64,000 nucleotides of DNA. Origin: Firmicutes bacterium HGW-Firmicutes-14. GTDB lineage: Bacteria > Bacillota > Thermincolia > Thermincolales > UBA2595. Below, in pieces: positions 32,805-43,585 of this stretch (positions are counted from its first letter, which is position 1; the number at the start of each line of letters is the position of its first letter). The stretch lies in NCBI GenBank assembly GCA_002840275.1, contig PHAB01000014.1, forward strand, positions 1-64,000, given 5' to 3'. The notes beneath the pieces are model-generated. The model was not told where the DNA came from. It ran no database searches and saw only the letters and a program-made list of their open reading frames with translations. A program made the position numbers and the translations under genes.

Positions 32805-32824
32805 TTCTTGGTCAACAGGCTTTT

Positions 32825-33706
32825 TCAGGCCCTTCCTCTTTCCATCCCTTTAAATACTACCCACATGGGGCTGGCATTGAAAATTGATGAATATGCGCCA
32901 CTGATTACTCCTATTAACAGCGCCATTGTAAATGTTTTGATGGTTGCTCCGCCAAAGATCAACAGGGCCGCCAGAACAAAGATAACTGTCAAAACCGTAT
33001 TGATGGACCGCACCATGGTCTGGAGAATACTGTTGTTGACCAGGGTCTCCAGGTCTTCCCCCTTCTTACGCCTGTTCAGGTTTTCCCGGATTCTGTCAAA
33101 AATGACAATGGTATCATTGATGGAATACCCGATAATGGTCAGGATTGCCGCAACAAAGGCGCTGTCCACCTCCCACCAGAATATTGAGAAGAATCCCAGG
33201 GTGATAAAGACATCGTGCAGAAGGGCTATGATAGCCGCTATACCAAACCTGAATTCAAACCTGAAGGTAATATAAATAACCATCAGGACCGAAGCAAGGA
33301 GCAAGGCCAGAATGGCGTTTCTGGTAAGTTCCTTCCCGATTACAGGCCCAACCTTGTTAATTTGAAGTTTACCCGCATCATATGTGCCTACTTTCTTACT
33401 TAATGTATCAAGTATGTTTTGCTGTTGCTCGTCTCCCAGCACCGGTGTCCTGATAATGGCAGTCCTTTTCCCGAAAAGCTGAATAGGAGTCTTTTCCAGC
33501 TTGAATTCCTTCAATACATTTCTTATCTCAGCCACAGTAATGTCTTTCTTGAATTCTATGTTTATAATACTGCCTCCGGTAAAGTCTATTCCCAGGTTTA
33601 ACGGTGTTCCTACAGTGGTCCACCGGAAAATCATTGTTATTAATCCAGGGATTATGACTAACAGGGATATGGCAAACCACAATTTGCGTCTTCCAACTAT
33701 ATTCAC
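32825..33706 (-). CDS. secF: Protein translocase subunit SecF
   Basis: A 293-residue inner-membrane RND-like protein with six membrane helices. It begins with RRKLWFAISLLVIIPGL, contains LGIDFTGGSIINIEF in the first extracytoplasmic domain, and has the conserved TM4-6 block (YSINDTIVIFDRIRENL). With SecD it uses the proton/sodium gradient to complete export. The GTG at 33706 is chosen because GGAGGTGG is 5-6 nt upstream; a GTG at 33715 overlaps that site. 12 bp after secD. Confidence 0.95.
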   Translation of the reverse strand: MNIVGRRKLWFAISLLVIIPGLITMIFRWTTVGTPLNLGIDFTGGSIINIEFKKDITVAEIRNVLKEFKLEKTPIQLFGKRTAIIRTPVLGDEQQQNILDTLSKKVGTYDAGKLQINKVGPVIGKELTRNAILALLLASVLMVIYITFRFEFRFGIAAIIALLHDVFITLGFFSIFWWEVDSAFVAAILTIIGYSINDTIVIFDRIRENLNRRKKGEDLETLVNNSILQTMVRSINTVLTVIFVLAALLIFGGATIKTFTMALLIGVISGAYSSIFNASPMWVVFKGMERGRA

Positions 33707-33718
33707 TCCATCCACCTC

Positions 33719-34960
33719 CTATGCCCCGAACAGTTTCGTGTTCTTTACTCCGGAATCGACAACCAGTCTCAAAAGCCACCTGGTCAGGGTGACAGCCGTA
33801 AACATGCTTGACAGGATACCTATGCTTAATGTTATGGCAAATCCCCTGACAGCGCCGGTTCCGAAGTAGTAAAGCACCGCAGCCGCAATCAGGGTAGTGG
33901 TATTGGCATCGAGAATCGTTGTAAAGGCCCTGGAAAACCCTGCCTCAATTGACCTGCGCAGGGAATTGCCTTCCCTTATTTCTTCCTTCAGCCTTTCAAA
34001 GATTATGATATTGGCATCCACCGCCATACCTATTGACAGCAGGAATCCGGCGATACCCGGCAGGGTCAGGGTGGCATTAAGGGCAGCCAGTATTCCCAGG
34101 ACCAGGAACATGTAGACCACAAGGGTAATGTTCGCAATAACACCGGGAAGCCTGTAAAAGCCAATCATGAAAAGGAGTATAATTACTATACCGATAATCC
34201 CTGCTTTGCTTGATTTAGCCAGGGAATCTGCCCCCAGGGTAGGGCCGACTGACTGAACCGCCACCTTCTCCAGTTTGACAGGCAGGGCGCCTGACCGGAG
34301 CAGTATGGCATCACCGTTGGCCGCCTTGAGGTCCTCATACCCGCCGGATATTTCGGCCCCTCCCGTAGTTATGGCCTCTTTGACCATCGGAGCTGTAAGC
34401 ACCTCTTCATCCAGCATGATAGCTATAATCCGCTTTGGGTCCTCAGGGTTCGGGTATTTATTAACAATTTCCGTTGTCGCCTGGGCAAACTTTTTCTGGC
34501 CCTCGGGATTAAATTCCAGGGCAACATAGGGCTGATTATTGTCAGGTCTGGTCGCAGCCTGGGCATTTTTCAGATCCTGACCTGTAAGGACCAGTTTGCC
34601 GTCAGCGGTAACAAACTTCAGCTGGGCTGTCCGGCCGATCATATCAATAGCTTCCTGGGTATCCTTGACCCCTGCCAGCTCAACAATGAGCCTTCGGGAA
34701 CCTTCTTTTTGAATAAGGGGTTCCTTAACCCCGGTCTGGTTTACCCGGTTTTCTATAACGGCTTTAACCCGATCGATGGAATCAGGCGTAACCGGGGCTT
34801 CAGGGGTATCCACAGCCTCCAGGACCACATGCACACCGCCCTGCAAGTCCAGACCCAGGTTAATATTATTCTGGAAAACCTTAAAATAAATCATCAGAAA
34901 CCCGCCGATTCCCACTATTGTTAAAACAGAAATAAGTATTGCAAGACTCCTGGACCTCAT
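33719..34960 (-). CDS. secD: Protein translocase subunit SecD
   Basis: A 413-residue protein with one N-terminal helix, the P1 region (NNINLGLDLQGGVHVVLEAVD), and five C-terminal helices with GMAVDANIIIFERLKEEIREG. It lacks the larger insertions of Proteobacterial SecD, as usual in Firmicutes. AAGGAGG lies upstream. Forms the queA-tgt-yajC-HD-secD-secF cluster. Confidence 0.96.
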   Translation of the reverse strand: MRSRSLAILISVLTIVGIGGFLMIYFKVFQNNINLGLDLQGGVHVVLEAVDTPEAPVTPDSIDRVKAVIENRVNQTGVKEPLIQKEGSRRLIVELAGVKDTQEAIDMIGRTAQLKFVTADGKLVLTGQDLKNAQAATRPDNNQPYVALEFNPEGQKKFAQATTEIVNKYPNPEDPKRIIAIMLDEEVLTAPMVKEAITTGGAEISGGYEDLKAANGDAILLRSGALPVKLEKVAVQSVGPTLGADSLAKSSKAGIIGIVIILLFMIGFYRLPGVIANITLVVYMFLVLGILAALNATLTLPGIAGFLLSIGMAVDANIIIFERLKEEIREGNSLRRSIEAGFSRAFTTILDANTTTLIAAAVLYYFGTGAVRGFAITLSIGILSSMFTAVTLTRWLLRLVVDSGVKNTKLFGA

Positions 34961-35064
34961 TTTGTATGTATCCTCCTTAGCCTATTATCGGGAACATGTC
35001 CGTAAAAGCCCCAAGATTTATTATATACTTGCTAAAATTCAAAGTCAATCAACTGCAGGCTCTG

Positions 35065-35724
35065 TTACAACAGCTTGGCGCCGTTAATTTCCAGGGCAAA
35101 ATGGCTCTTCAGGAAATCAGCCGCCCTGCGGCAGAGGATCATCCGGCTTAAGAATATCTCAAAATATTCCATAACAGGGCATATCTCAATATCAATGGTC
35201 AGTTCCATTGTAATGGTCCTGGTTTCCCCGTTAACCCTCAGAAACGAATGTTCAACCGCATAGTTGACCCGGTCATGGATATCAAATGTAGCGAAATCCT
35301 GGTTCCTTACCCTGGACCGGTGGACATCCGACTTGTCAGCCAAAATAAGGGCAGCAGCCACACTGTTGACAGGCTGCCCGTATTCCTCTTCGTGGTTCCC
35401 GATAGCTGATATCACAGTCGCTATATCCTCTGAAGGCATCCCCATCCTGTTCAGTATATGAAATGCCAGGGTGGCGCCTGACTGTCCGTGGTCATACCGG
35501 CTGATAACATTTCCGATGTCATGCATATAGCCCGCAATGGCAGCCAGTTCCACCTCACTTTGGGGATAATTCAGGCGTTCCAGGATATTCCTGGCAATCC
35601 TTGATATCAGGTTAATATGACGGTAGCCGTGTTCCGTGAAACCCATTACCCCCAGGTATTCGTTTCCTTTCCTCACACATGTGTCAACCACGGGGTCCTT
35701 TTTTATGAAATCCAGTGTTATCAT
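35065..35724 (-). CDS. HD-domain phosphohydrolase
   Basis: A 219-residue protein with an HD metal site: HGYRHINLISRIARNI (first His), AGYMHDIGNVISRYDHGQSGA (HD pair) and the later ILADKSDVHRSRVR. The rest is helical with a small C-terminal domain. Such HD proteins are regularly found between yajC and secD in Clostridia, but the substrate is unknown. ATG at 35724 has the best spacing from AAGGGG; one two codons earlier is also possible. Confidence 0.85.
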   Translation of the reverse strand: MITLDFIKKDPVVDTCVRKGNEYLGVMGFTEHGYRHINLISRIARNILERLNYPQSEVELAAIAGYMHDIGNVISRYDHGQSGATLAFHILNRMGMPSEDIATVISAIGNHEEEYGQPVNSVAAALILADKSDVHRSRVRNQDFATFDIHDRVNYAVEHSFLRVNGETRTITMELTIDIEICPVMEYFEIFLSRMILCRRAADFLKSHFALEINGAKLL

Positions 35725-35877
35725 CGGCATAATCCCCTTTTATGATCAAAGAAGCCGGCAAATTAATTAATTGCACTATAATTCTATTCAAACCCCTAAA
35801 ATCCTTTTTTAGGACTCAACGGTCGTTTTTTAATAATTATTTTACCCTGTACTTTTGGCTTTTAATTAAATCACAGA

Positions 35878-35944
35878 CGAGGGGCATCAGATGCCCCGGA
35901 AACGCCTGCCTGCAGGAGTACACCGGGAGTATCCTTACCCCTCG
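35878..35944 (-). other. Switch-like structured element between yajC and the HD gene
   Basis: In the 234-bp gap the GGGG of CGAGGGG (35878-35884) can pair either with GATGCCCC (35890-35897; local hairpin) or with CCCCTCG (35938-35944; closing a 67-nt structure that contains CCTGCAGG). Mutually exclusive helices suggest a regulatory RNA in the leader of the HD-secDF transcript. I could not match it to a known riboswitch class. Confidence 0.35.
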
Positions 35945-35958
35945 CGAAAAATCAGTTT

Positions 35959-36225
35959 TTAGTTGGTATCTTCATTAATTGATGCAACTGAAGACTTGAG
36001 AACTTCTATCTTAACATTTTCTGCAATCTTAAGGGTTATGGTTTCATCCTTAACCCTTACCACGGTCCCCATAATTCCGCCGATAGTAGTGATTTTCTGA
36101 TTTGGCTCAAGGCTGTTAATAGTCTGTTGGTGTTTTTTCTGCCTTTGCTGCTGTGGGCGGATTATCAAAAAATAAAAAATTCCTAACAGCACCGCAAAAT
36201 ATATTATAGTCACGTAATTGTCCAT
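35959..36225 (-). CDS. yajC: Preprotein translocase subunit YajC
   Basis: An 88-residue protein with one N-terminal helix (VTIIYFAVLLGIFYFLIIRPQQQRQKKHQ) ending in the RPQQ(Q) motif, then a small beta domain (ITTIGGIMGTVVRVKDETITLKIAENVKIEV). It accessorises SecDF. It lies 5 bp after tgt, the standard arrangement. Confidence 0.95.
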   Translation of the reverse strand: MDNYVTIIYFAVLLGIFYFLIIRPQQQRQKKHQQTINSLEPNQKITTIGGIMGTVVRVKDETITLKIAENVKIEVLKSSVASINEDTN

Positions 36226-36230
36226 TTAAC

Positions 36231-37388
<1,158 letters not shown>

Positions 37389-37437
37389 TCAAAAGCTCTA
37401 TTCGTAAATTATAGCAAAATTACTCTGTAATGGCAAA

Positions 37438-38463
37438 TCAGATTATCAGCATAGCATCACCAAAACTAAAAAACCGGTACCGCTGTTCAATTGCCGCCCG
37501 GTATGCTTCCAGGACCTTCTCCCGCCCGGCAAAAGCCGATACCAGCATCAGCAGGGTTGATTTTGGAAGGTGAAAATTAGTAATAAGAATATCCACTGTT
37601 TTAAACCTGTACCCGGGGTAAATGAAAATATCAGTCCAGCCTTTTCCGGGTTGTATCAAGCCGTCTTCCCCGGCGACCGTCTCCAGGGTCCTGGTGGAAG
37701 TTGTCCCTACTGAAATTACCCGGTTCCCGGCTTTTTTCGCCCTGTTAACCGTCTCTGCCGCTTCGGAGCCGATTTCGTAAAATTCCGAGTGCATTTTATG
37801 CTCCAAAATGTTCTCTGTTTTCACCGGTCTGAAGGTCCCGAGACCGACGTGAAGGACCAGTTCTGCCACTGTAATCCCTTTTCCCCTGATTTTTCCCAGG
37901 AGTTCTTTCGTAAAATGCAGGCCTGCAGTAGGAGCAGCTGCTGAGCCCGGAACCCTGGCATAAACCGTCTGGTATCTTTCCCTGTCCCTGAGTTCCTTCT
38001 TTATATATGGAGGCAGGGGCATCCTGCCCAGCCTGTCGAGAACATCCTCGAATATACCCTCATAGCTGAATTCCAGAATCCTCCCACCGGCTTCAGTCAC
38101 CCCTGTTGCTTTTGCTTCAAGGGCTCCGTCCCCAAATATTATCCGGGTACCCGGTTTAACTCTTTTGCCCGGCTTAACCAACGCCTCCCAGAAGTTGAGA
38201 CCATGCCTCTTTAAAAGCACCACCTCTATTCCTGCACCGGTGTCTTTTTTCGTCCCGATGAGCCGGGCGGGTATCACCCGGGTGCCGTTAATTACAAGGA
38301 CATCCCCAGGCTCAAAGTATTCAATAATTTCCGGGAACTTCCTATGTTCAACCCTTCCCGTGTCTTTATGCAAAACCAGGAGCCCGGATTCGTCCCTGGA
38401 TTCCGCAGGCTCCTGGGCAATAAGCTCTTCCGGAAGATAATAGTTAAAATCACTGAGTTTCAT
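37438..38463 (-). CDS. queA: S-adenosylmethionine:tRNA ribosyltransferase-isomerase
   Basis: A 341-residue QueA that adds the epoxycyclopentanediol precursor of queuosine. Start [21 protein letters not shown] matches the family; the longer reading from 38478 adds five residues without a ribosome site. Motifs [33 protein letters not shown] and [20 protein letters not shown] are intact. GAGGCGG lies upstream. Confidence 0.96.
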   Translation of the reverse strand: MKLSDFNYYLPEELIAQEPAESRDESGLLVLHKDTGRVEHRKFPEIIEYFEPGDVLVINGTRVIPARLIGTKKDTGAGIEVVLLKRHGLNFWEALVKPGKRVKPGTRIIFGDGALEAKATGVTEAGGRILEFSYEGIFEDVLDRLGRMPLPPYIKKELRDRERYQTVYARVPGSAAAPTAGLHFTKELLGKIRGKGITVAELVLHVGLGTFRPVKTENILEHKMHSEFYEIGSEAAETVNRAKKAGNRVISVGTTSTRTLETVAGEDGLIQPGKGWTDIFIYPGYRFKTVDILITNFHLPKSTLLMLVSAFAGREKVLEAYRAAIEQRYRFFSFGDAMLII

Positions 38464-38512
38464 TTTATACCGCCTCAAAGGTGTTGGTAATCAAAGGTCT
38501 TTTGAAAATTCT

Positions 38513-39970
38513 TTAGTAATCGGCAGTTACTTCCACACCTGTATAATAGAAGTTTAATATATCTCTATAATTCTTACCCTTCACAGCCATACCGTAAGCT
38601 CCCCACTGGGACATTCCCACACCGTGTCCCCAGCCGTGGCCTTCAAATACGATCCTGCCGCTGGCCGCTTTTTGGTGGGATGAGGAGCCGTAACCGCTTA
38701 AAACATGGAAAGCCGGCTCCTTGCCATTTAAGGTTACGGTATTTCCGTCTTCAGATGTCCCATACAGGGAATTGCCATCAACCGGTTCTTTCTTCCCTGA
38801 ACCGTTCAGCACGATAAAACTTGGATTTAACACATTACTCAGGTCCACATCAAAATAGTTGCTCATAAAATCAGTGGGAGTTATATATGTATAGAAATTC
38901 GGATTAAAGAATTTGCCAAATTCACTCCCGCTCTTTTTGATAGTATTGCCATTAATATCGGTAATAATAACACTCCTGACTCTGCCTGATTCGTACTTTT
39001 CAAGCTGGATTTTGTCTATGGGCCCGATATCACCGCCGTTTGCCAGAAGAGTATCACGGACCTCTTCAACGGTGGTGTTAAAAGCCCAGTTTGCCAGCCC
39101 GTTTTCAGTACTGAAGGGGTCTTCTTTGCCCCTCAGGTAGGGGCAGGGTTCACCATTCCATACATTTTCGTTATCTTCGGTATGACCCCCGCTGGTAGAA
39201 TGATAGACGGCGCTTATAGGTTTGCCGCCGTAAAGTATAATTATCCCGGCGGTTTCCACTACAGCCCTGGTGGAACCGGCGCCCTCATAGTTGTACCCTC
39301 CATAAGCCTGATCAGTTGGAGTATCCAGCATGTTGAACCCCTCGACCACCCTTTTACTGTAATTTGCCACCGTATAAGTCCTGGCTGCCACAGCCTGGGC
39401 CTTCAATGCTTCCAGTGGCCAGCCGCTGCTCATTTCCCTGGGTACCACACCATAAAGGTATTCCTCCAAGGGCAGCTCATTGATAACTGTAATGCTGCTG
39501 CCCCCATTACGGAATTCCATTGACCCCCGGTACCATTTTCCGATACTTATTTCCGAATCGCCGTTATTATAATTCCTGATATAAACCCTGTTATTCTCAT
39601 TATGTTCATTTTCCCGGGCAACTACCGGTCCGGTGGTTACTTTGACCGATTGCCCGTTCAGATATATCTCCATACCACCGGGAAGAAAATAAACCCGGAG
39701 AGTGTCATCACTTTTAAGAGAAGTTATCAGGTCTTCCCCCAGGACATCTGAAAGGTCTGTCAGTTTGTAATCTCCTTTTATACTGACAGTTACAGATTCG
39801 GCATTACGGTACTGGGAAGCGGCATTAGATGTGACTATCCCAACCCGGACAGTGCCCGGTATCTGGGCAGAAACCGGTATACATACAACACTGAATAAAA
39901 GAACGGCTGTAATGGCAATAATGCTTGCGGAAACAACTGCCTTTCCCAAACTCCCCTTAATGAGGTTCAT
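38513..39970 (-). CDS. SpoIID/LytB-domain protein
   Basis: A 485-residue exported protein with a signal/anchor segment (AVVSASIIAITAVLLFSVVCIPVSA). The central part is the SpoIID domain: INELPLEEYLYGVVPREMSSGWPLEALKAQAVAARTYT, SAVYHSTSGGHTEDNENVW, and the C-terminal FEGHGWGHGVGMSQWGAYGMA. Members are lytic transglycosylases that cleave denuded glycan, as SpoIID does in engulfment. True SpoIID is shorter (about 340 residues), so this is a paralogue or a long form. GAGGGGAG precedes the ATG. Confidence 0.85.
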   Translation of the reverse strand: MNLIKGSLGKAVVSASIIAITAVLLFSVVCIPVSAQIPGTVRVGIVTSNAASQYRNAESVTVSIKGDYKLTDLSDVLGEDLITSLKSDDTLRVYFLPGGMEIYLNGQSVKVTTGPVVARENEHNENNRVYIRNYNNGDSEISIGKWYRGSMEFRNGGSSITVINELPLEEYLYGVVPREMSSGWPLEALKAQAVAARTYTVANYSKRVVEGFNMLDTPTDQAYGGYNYEGAGSTRAVVETAGIIILYGGKPISAVYHSTSGGHTEDNENVWNGEPCPYLRGKEDPFSTENGLANWAFNTTVEEVRDTLLANGGDIGPIDKIQLEKYESGRVRSVIITDINGNTIKKSGSEFGKFFNPNFYTYITPTDFMSNYFDVDLSNVLNPSFIVLNGSGKKEPVDGNSLYGTSEDGNTVTLNGKEPAFHVLSGYGSSSHQKAASGRIVFEGHGWGHGVGMSQWGAYGMAVKGKNYRDILNFYYTGVEVTADY

Positions 39971-40090
39971 TAAATAACTCTCCCCTCTGGTTCAATCATT
40001 AACAGATAAATTTCGACAGTACTCCCGGGGTTTCCTTCCCTAATAATCCAAGCCGCCCATTTTTAAGCAAATTTTTTGCCTGTCCCACTC

Positions 40091-40140
40091 AAAAATAAAC
40101 CCGTTTCACCGGGAAGTTTTGGTGAAACGGGCTTATTTTT
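40091..40140. terminator. Bidirectional terminator between rsgI and the spoIID-like gene
   Basis: CCCGTTTCACC and GGTGAAACGGG are perfect arms around a 10-nt loop, flanked by AAAAATAA and TTATTTTT. Confidence 0.9.
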
Positions 40141-40163
40141 CTTTTTATCAACAGAGTTCTTAT

Positions 40164-41381
40164 TTAAAAATTGGGCCTTAATATATACATATCTTCATTA
40201 TCCCCTGTCTTGTTGCCGGGGTTTTCAGCACCCATATAATTATCCACCGTATCCTGGCTTTCAGGACTGTTATCAGGGACAGTTCCAATATCGTTCTGTT
40301 CACTGTCATAGACAGCACCACCGGTGGTCTCATCCTTTTGATCTGAAGGGACAGATACTGCAGCCACAGGGGGTTTATGGCCGGTATTGCCTGTATTTCT
40401 TGGTTTCTCTGGCTCACCGTCTCTTCTGATCGGGTCAATATATCTCCTTTCACTGTCAGGTTCTGAATCACTGCCGGGCTGCCCGGCTTCTATCTCTGAA
40501 TCCTGACCGCCGGAAGAGGTCCCGCCGGCTATAGATACGTCTTTTCTGCCTGATGAGGCAATTTCGAAATATATTTTCTCCTTGATACCAAATTGTTCTT
40601 CAACCCTTGCCTGGCCGATAATCCTGTCAGGCTCTCCTCCGGCACCCGCAATCGCTACCGTAATACTTTTTTCTTTAATATCTTCCTCAGTGAGGTCTAA
40701 CCCGTCGTTTACCGCTTCGATAAGGACGGCATACTTACCGGGGGAAATCCCTTTCTTTTTGGCAGTTTCACCAATATCTGCCGGAACATGCAAGGTCTGG
40801 ATGTTGCCTGAAATCTTGCTGCCTGTCAGGACATCATTTGCCGAGGCCAGGAGGGTCTTTTCGAAGGCATTCTTGTCAATATTGGCATCAGAAAGAGGAA
40901 CCACACTTATCAGGACTGTATTATCCCCAGACCTTCCTATAAAACCCAGTTCGACCGCTTCCCCGGTTATCATGGCCACAGCTTTGTTTATACTGACACC
41001 TTCCGGATTAACCCGGTCGAGGACTTTTTTCCCGCCACTGTTATATGCATGAGCATCCATGACATTGTTGAGGTTGCTGACGGTAAGTCCGATACTGGGG
41101 TTAATATCTATGGATACAGAGGCAACTGCAAATTCATGGGGCTGGTTTATCATTATCAGCAGGGGACTTGTTACCAGGAGCAGTAAAACAGCCGCTGCCA
41201 CAGCCATCCAGCTGGCCCTCGGCAAGTTCAGGAACCGCCTGTGAACTACCGGGATACGTATTTCTTCCCCGATATCAGGAATCCTGCCGGAAACTCTGAC
41301 TCTTTTAAATTCGCCCTTTTCGGTCATCATAACAACGTGATTTTTGGTTTTTTCCATCACAATCCCTGTCAGACGCTCCAT
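40164..41381 (-). CDS. rsgI: RsgI-type anti-sigma-I factor
   Basis: A 405-residue single-pass protein. Residues 1-50 are the cytoplasmic RsgI N-terminal domain (GIVMEKTKNHVVMMTEKGEFKRVRV), a membrane helix spans about 57-77, and residues 80-270 are the conserved periplasmic-side domain (ASVSIDINPSIGLTVSNLNNVMDAHAY). The C-terminal 130 residues are low-complexity, rich in Ser, Pro, Glu, Asp and Gly, in place of the carbohydrate-binding modules of cellulolytic relatives. It is 28 bp after sigI and should hold SigI inactive until an outside signal. Confidence 0.88.
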   Translation of the reverse strand: MERLTGIVMEKTKNHVVMMTEKGEFKRVRVSGRIPDIGEEIRIPVVHRRFLNLPRASWMAVAAAVLLLLVTSPLLIMINQPHEFAVASVSIDINPSIGLTVSNLNNVMDAHAYNSGGKKVLDRVNPEGVSINKAVAMITGEAVELGFIGRSGDNTVLISVVPLSDANIDKNAFEKTLLASANDVLTGSKISGNIQTLHVPADIGETAKKKGISPGKYAVLIEAVNDGLDLTEEDIKEKSITVAIAGAGGEPDRIIGQARVEEQFGIKEKIYFEIASSGRKDVSIAGGTSSGGQDSEIEAGQPGSDSEPDSERRYIDPIRRDGEPEKPRNTGNTGHKPPVAAVSVPSDQKDETTGGAVYDSEQNDIGTVPDNSPESQDTVDNYMGAENPGNKTGDNEDMYILRPNF

Positions 41382-41409
41382 ATCGTCCCCTCCTTTCCTT
41401 AACTGTTCC

Positions 41410-42171
41410 TTAAAAAGCCTTTTCTATGTACTGCTTCAGGTGATCAAATTCACTGACTAATACAAGGGTAATTGCTATTATATACTTTCTCTGTCTTTCC
41501 AGTGTTTTTCTGCTAATTTCCACTTTTTTCTCCAGGAGTTTCAGGGGCAGCTCTTTTTTGGTCATCAGGTATACTGACATCTCCCGGTCACCGGCTATAA
41601 TTCCTGCGACTTCCATCGCCCTAAGGCGGGCATCTTCGTGCTTGGGTGAAACCGCTACCAGTTCCTGGAAAGTGATTCCGAACTCCATAAGTTTCCGGGT
41701 AAAGAGTATGATTTCTTCTTTCCGTTCATCTGCCAGGCTCTTTTCCTGGAATTCTTCCACAGACCGTTTTGCTTCCAGGTAGTATTGTATCCCTTCCTGG
41801 TTATCATCATCTTCCTGTTCAAAACTGGACATCGGGATATTTTTTCTAAATACAGATGACTCTTTCCGGAAATGGTCAATCAGTCTTCTCTTGATTACTG
41901 TTTCAGCAAAACTGAGAAAAGAACTGTTTTTACCGGTATCGAAACAGTCTATAGCTTCATTAAAGGCCATCAGGCCCACACTTACCTCATCATCTTCTCC
42001 CATTCGGACGTAGCGCCCGCTTACTTTGGATGCTGTCTTGAGAATGAAGGGGGTGTAGCTTTTGATTAGCTTTTCCCGCACGAGGCTGTTGCCGCTCTGT
42101 GCCTCAAGGACCATTTGCCCGCAGTCAGCCGTTTCCCCTTCTGATGAGCTGTTCTGGAAGAGAAACCCCAT
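41410..42171 (-). CDS. sigI: RNA polymerase sigma factor SigI
   Basis: A 253-residue sigma-70-family factor of the SigI group: region 2 (KLIKSYTPFILKTASKVSGRYVRMGEDDEVSVGLMAFNEAIDCFD) followed by KRRLIDHFRKES and a SigI-specific C-terminal domain. The ATG at 42171 (MGFLFQNSS) is chosen because GGAGGTG is 9 nt upstream; a reading from 42192 would put that site inside the gene. Paired with rsgI. SigI responds to heat or cell-wall/polysaccharide signals in relatives. Confidence 0.9.
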   Translation of the reverse strand: MGFLFQNSSSEGETADCGQMVLEAQSGNSLVREKLIKSYTPFILKTASKVSGRYVRMGEDDEVSVGLMAFNEAIDCFDTGKNSSFLSFAETVIKRRLIDHFRKESSVFRKNIPMSSFEQEDDDNQEGIQYYLEAKRSVEEFQEKSLADERKEEIILFTRKLMEFGITFQELVAVSPKHEDARLRAMEVAGIIAGDREMSVYLMTKKELPLKLLEKKVEISRKTLERQRKYIIAITLVLVSEFDHLKQYIEKAF

Positions 42172-42238
42172 TGGCGGTTTCACCTCCTCCATTAATAATA
42201 TTGTTCGTTAACAGTTACTTTTTTTTAAGGGTCAAAAA

Positions 42239-42463
42239 CTATTTTCGGCCGAAAAAATTTATTAAGATCGTCAGTACTATGCTTAAGATTATACTGGTAA
42301 CTAAAGGAAAGTAAAAGGTAAAATTGCCTTTGCGGATAAAAATATCCCCCGGAAGTTTCCCCAGGGGGAAAAACCTGCCGGCAAAAGTAATAAAAAAACC
42401 TATACCCAGCAAGATAGCTCCAAATACCATTATTGTCTTGCCAATCGAATTGAAATCTCCCAT
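42239..42463 (-). CDS. DUF2905 membrane protein
   Basis: A 74-residue protein with two membrane helices (IMVFGAILLGIGFFITFA and FYFPLVTSIILSIVLTILINFFG) and the family signature FFPLGKLPGDIFIRKGNFTFYFP. Function unknown. ATG at 42463 follows AGGGAG. It is 19 bp after ruvB, a frequent position for this family. Confidence 0.88.
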   Translation of the reverse strand: MGDFNSIGKTIMVFGAILLGIGFFITFAGRFFPLGKLPGDIFIRKGNFTFYFPLVTSIILSIVLTILINFFGRK

Positions 42464-42482
42464 AAAGATAACTCCCTTGTTT

Positions 42483-43514
42483 TTATATCTGCTTCCATAA
42501 TTTCTGCTGGTCACTGTCTTTTTCCGCCGCTATTCCCAGGTGCTTATATGCCAGGGGGGTTACCACCCTGCCCCTGGGAGTACGGTTGATGAACCCAAGC
42601 TGGATAAGGTAGGGTTCATACACATCCTCAATAGTGTCTGATTCTTCACTTGTGGCTGCACTCAAAGTATCCAGGCCAACCGGTCCGCCGGAAAATTTGG
42701 TGATTATGGTCAGCAGCAGGTTCCTGTCAGTGTTGTCAAGTCCAATAAGGTCCACTTCCAGCATGGTTAAAGCCTGTTGTGCCACCGGCAGGTTTATCCG
42801 GCCTTCCGCCCTGACCTGGGCAAAATCCCTGACCCTTTTCAGAAGGCGGTTGGCTACCCGGGGGGTACCCCTGGAACGCCTTGCTATTTCGAGCGCTCCT
42901 TCATCATCAATTTCAACATTCAGTATCCTGGCTGCCCTGGTAACAATTTCTTTTAACTGAGGAGTATCGTAAAATTCAAGCCTGCAGATTACACCAAACC
43001 GGTCCCTTAGAGGAGAAGTCAGAAGCCCTGCCCTGGTGGTGGCCCCGATCAGGGTGAAATCGGGCAAGTCTATTCTAAGAGACCTGGCGCTGGGCCCCTT
43101 ACCTATTATTATGTCCAGGGCATAGTCTTCCATTGCAGGGTACAGTATTTCTTCCACACTCCGGTTTAACCTGTGTATTTCATCAATGAAAAGCACATCC
43201 CCGGCAGAGAGGTTGGTTAATATGGCTGCCAGATCTCCCGGTCTCTCAATGGCCGGCCCGGAAGTCACCCGTATATTCACACCAAGTTCATTGGCTATGA
43301 TATGGGCAAGAGTTGTCTTGCCCAGGCCCGGCGGGCCAAAAAGAAGAACATGGTCCAGGGGGTCCCGTCTGCCCAGGGCAGCCTCAATAAATATAGACAG
43401 GTTTTCCTTGATTTTAGTCTGGCCTATATACTCCGCCATCTTTCTGGGGCGCAGGCTGTATTCGATTTCCATGTCCTCTTCCCTGACTCCTGATGAAATA
43501 ATGCGTTCTTCCAT
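42483..43514 (-). CDS. ruvB: Holliday junction helicase RuvB
   Basis: A 343-residue AAA+ motor. Signatures: [20 protein letters not shown], Walker [17 protein letters not shown], Walker [16 protein letters not shown], sensor GATTRAG, and [18 protein letters not shown]. The second of two adjacent ATGs (43514) has better spacing from GGAGGTA. It completes ruvCAB. Confidence 0.97.
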   Translation of the reverse strand: MEERIISSGVREEDMEIEYSLRPRKMAEYIGQTKIKENLSIFIEAALGRRDPLDHVLLFGPPGLGKTTLAHIIANELGVNIRVTSGPAIERPGDLAAILTNLSAGDVLFIDEIHRLNRSVEEILYPAMEDYALDIIIGKGPSARSLRIDLPDFTLIGATTRAGLLTSPLRDRFGVICRLEFYDTPQLKEIVTRAARILNVEIDDEGALEIARRSRGTPRVANRLLKRVRDFAQVRAEGRINLPVAQQALTMLEVDLIGLDNTDRNLLLTIITKFSGGPVGLDTLSAATSEESDTIEDVYEPYLIQLGFINRTPRGRVVTPLAYKHLGIAAEKDSDQQKLWKQI

Positions 43515-43585
43515 CATTACCTCCGAATTATGTTATTACATCAGGCTGATTATTGCTCCTCCCTGTCTGACGGGCTACCGGCACG

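Noticed and set aside
35878-35944. THF, fluoride or preQ1 riboswitch
   Set aside because: None of the conserved core words of these classes is present; kept only as an unidentified structured element.
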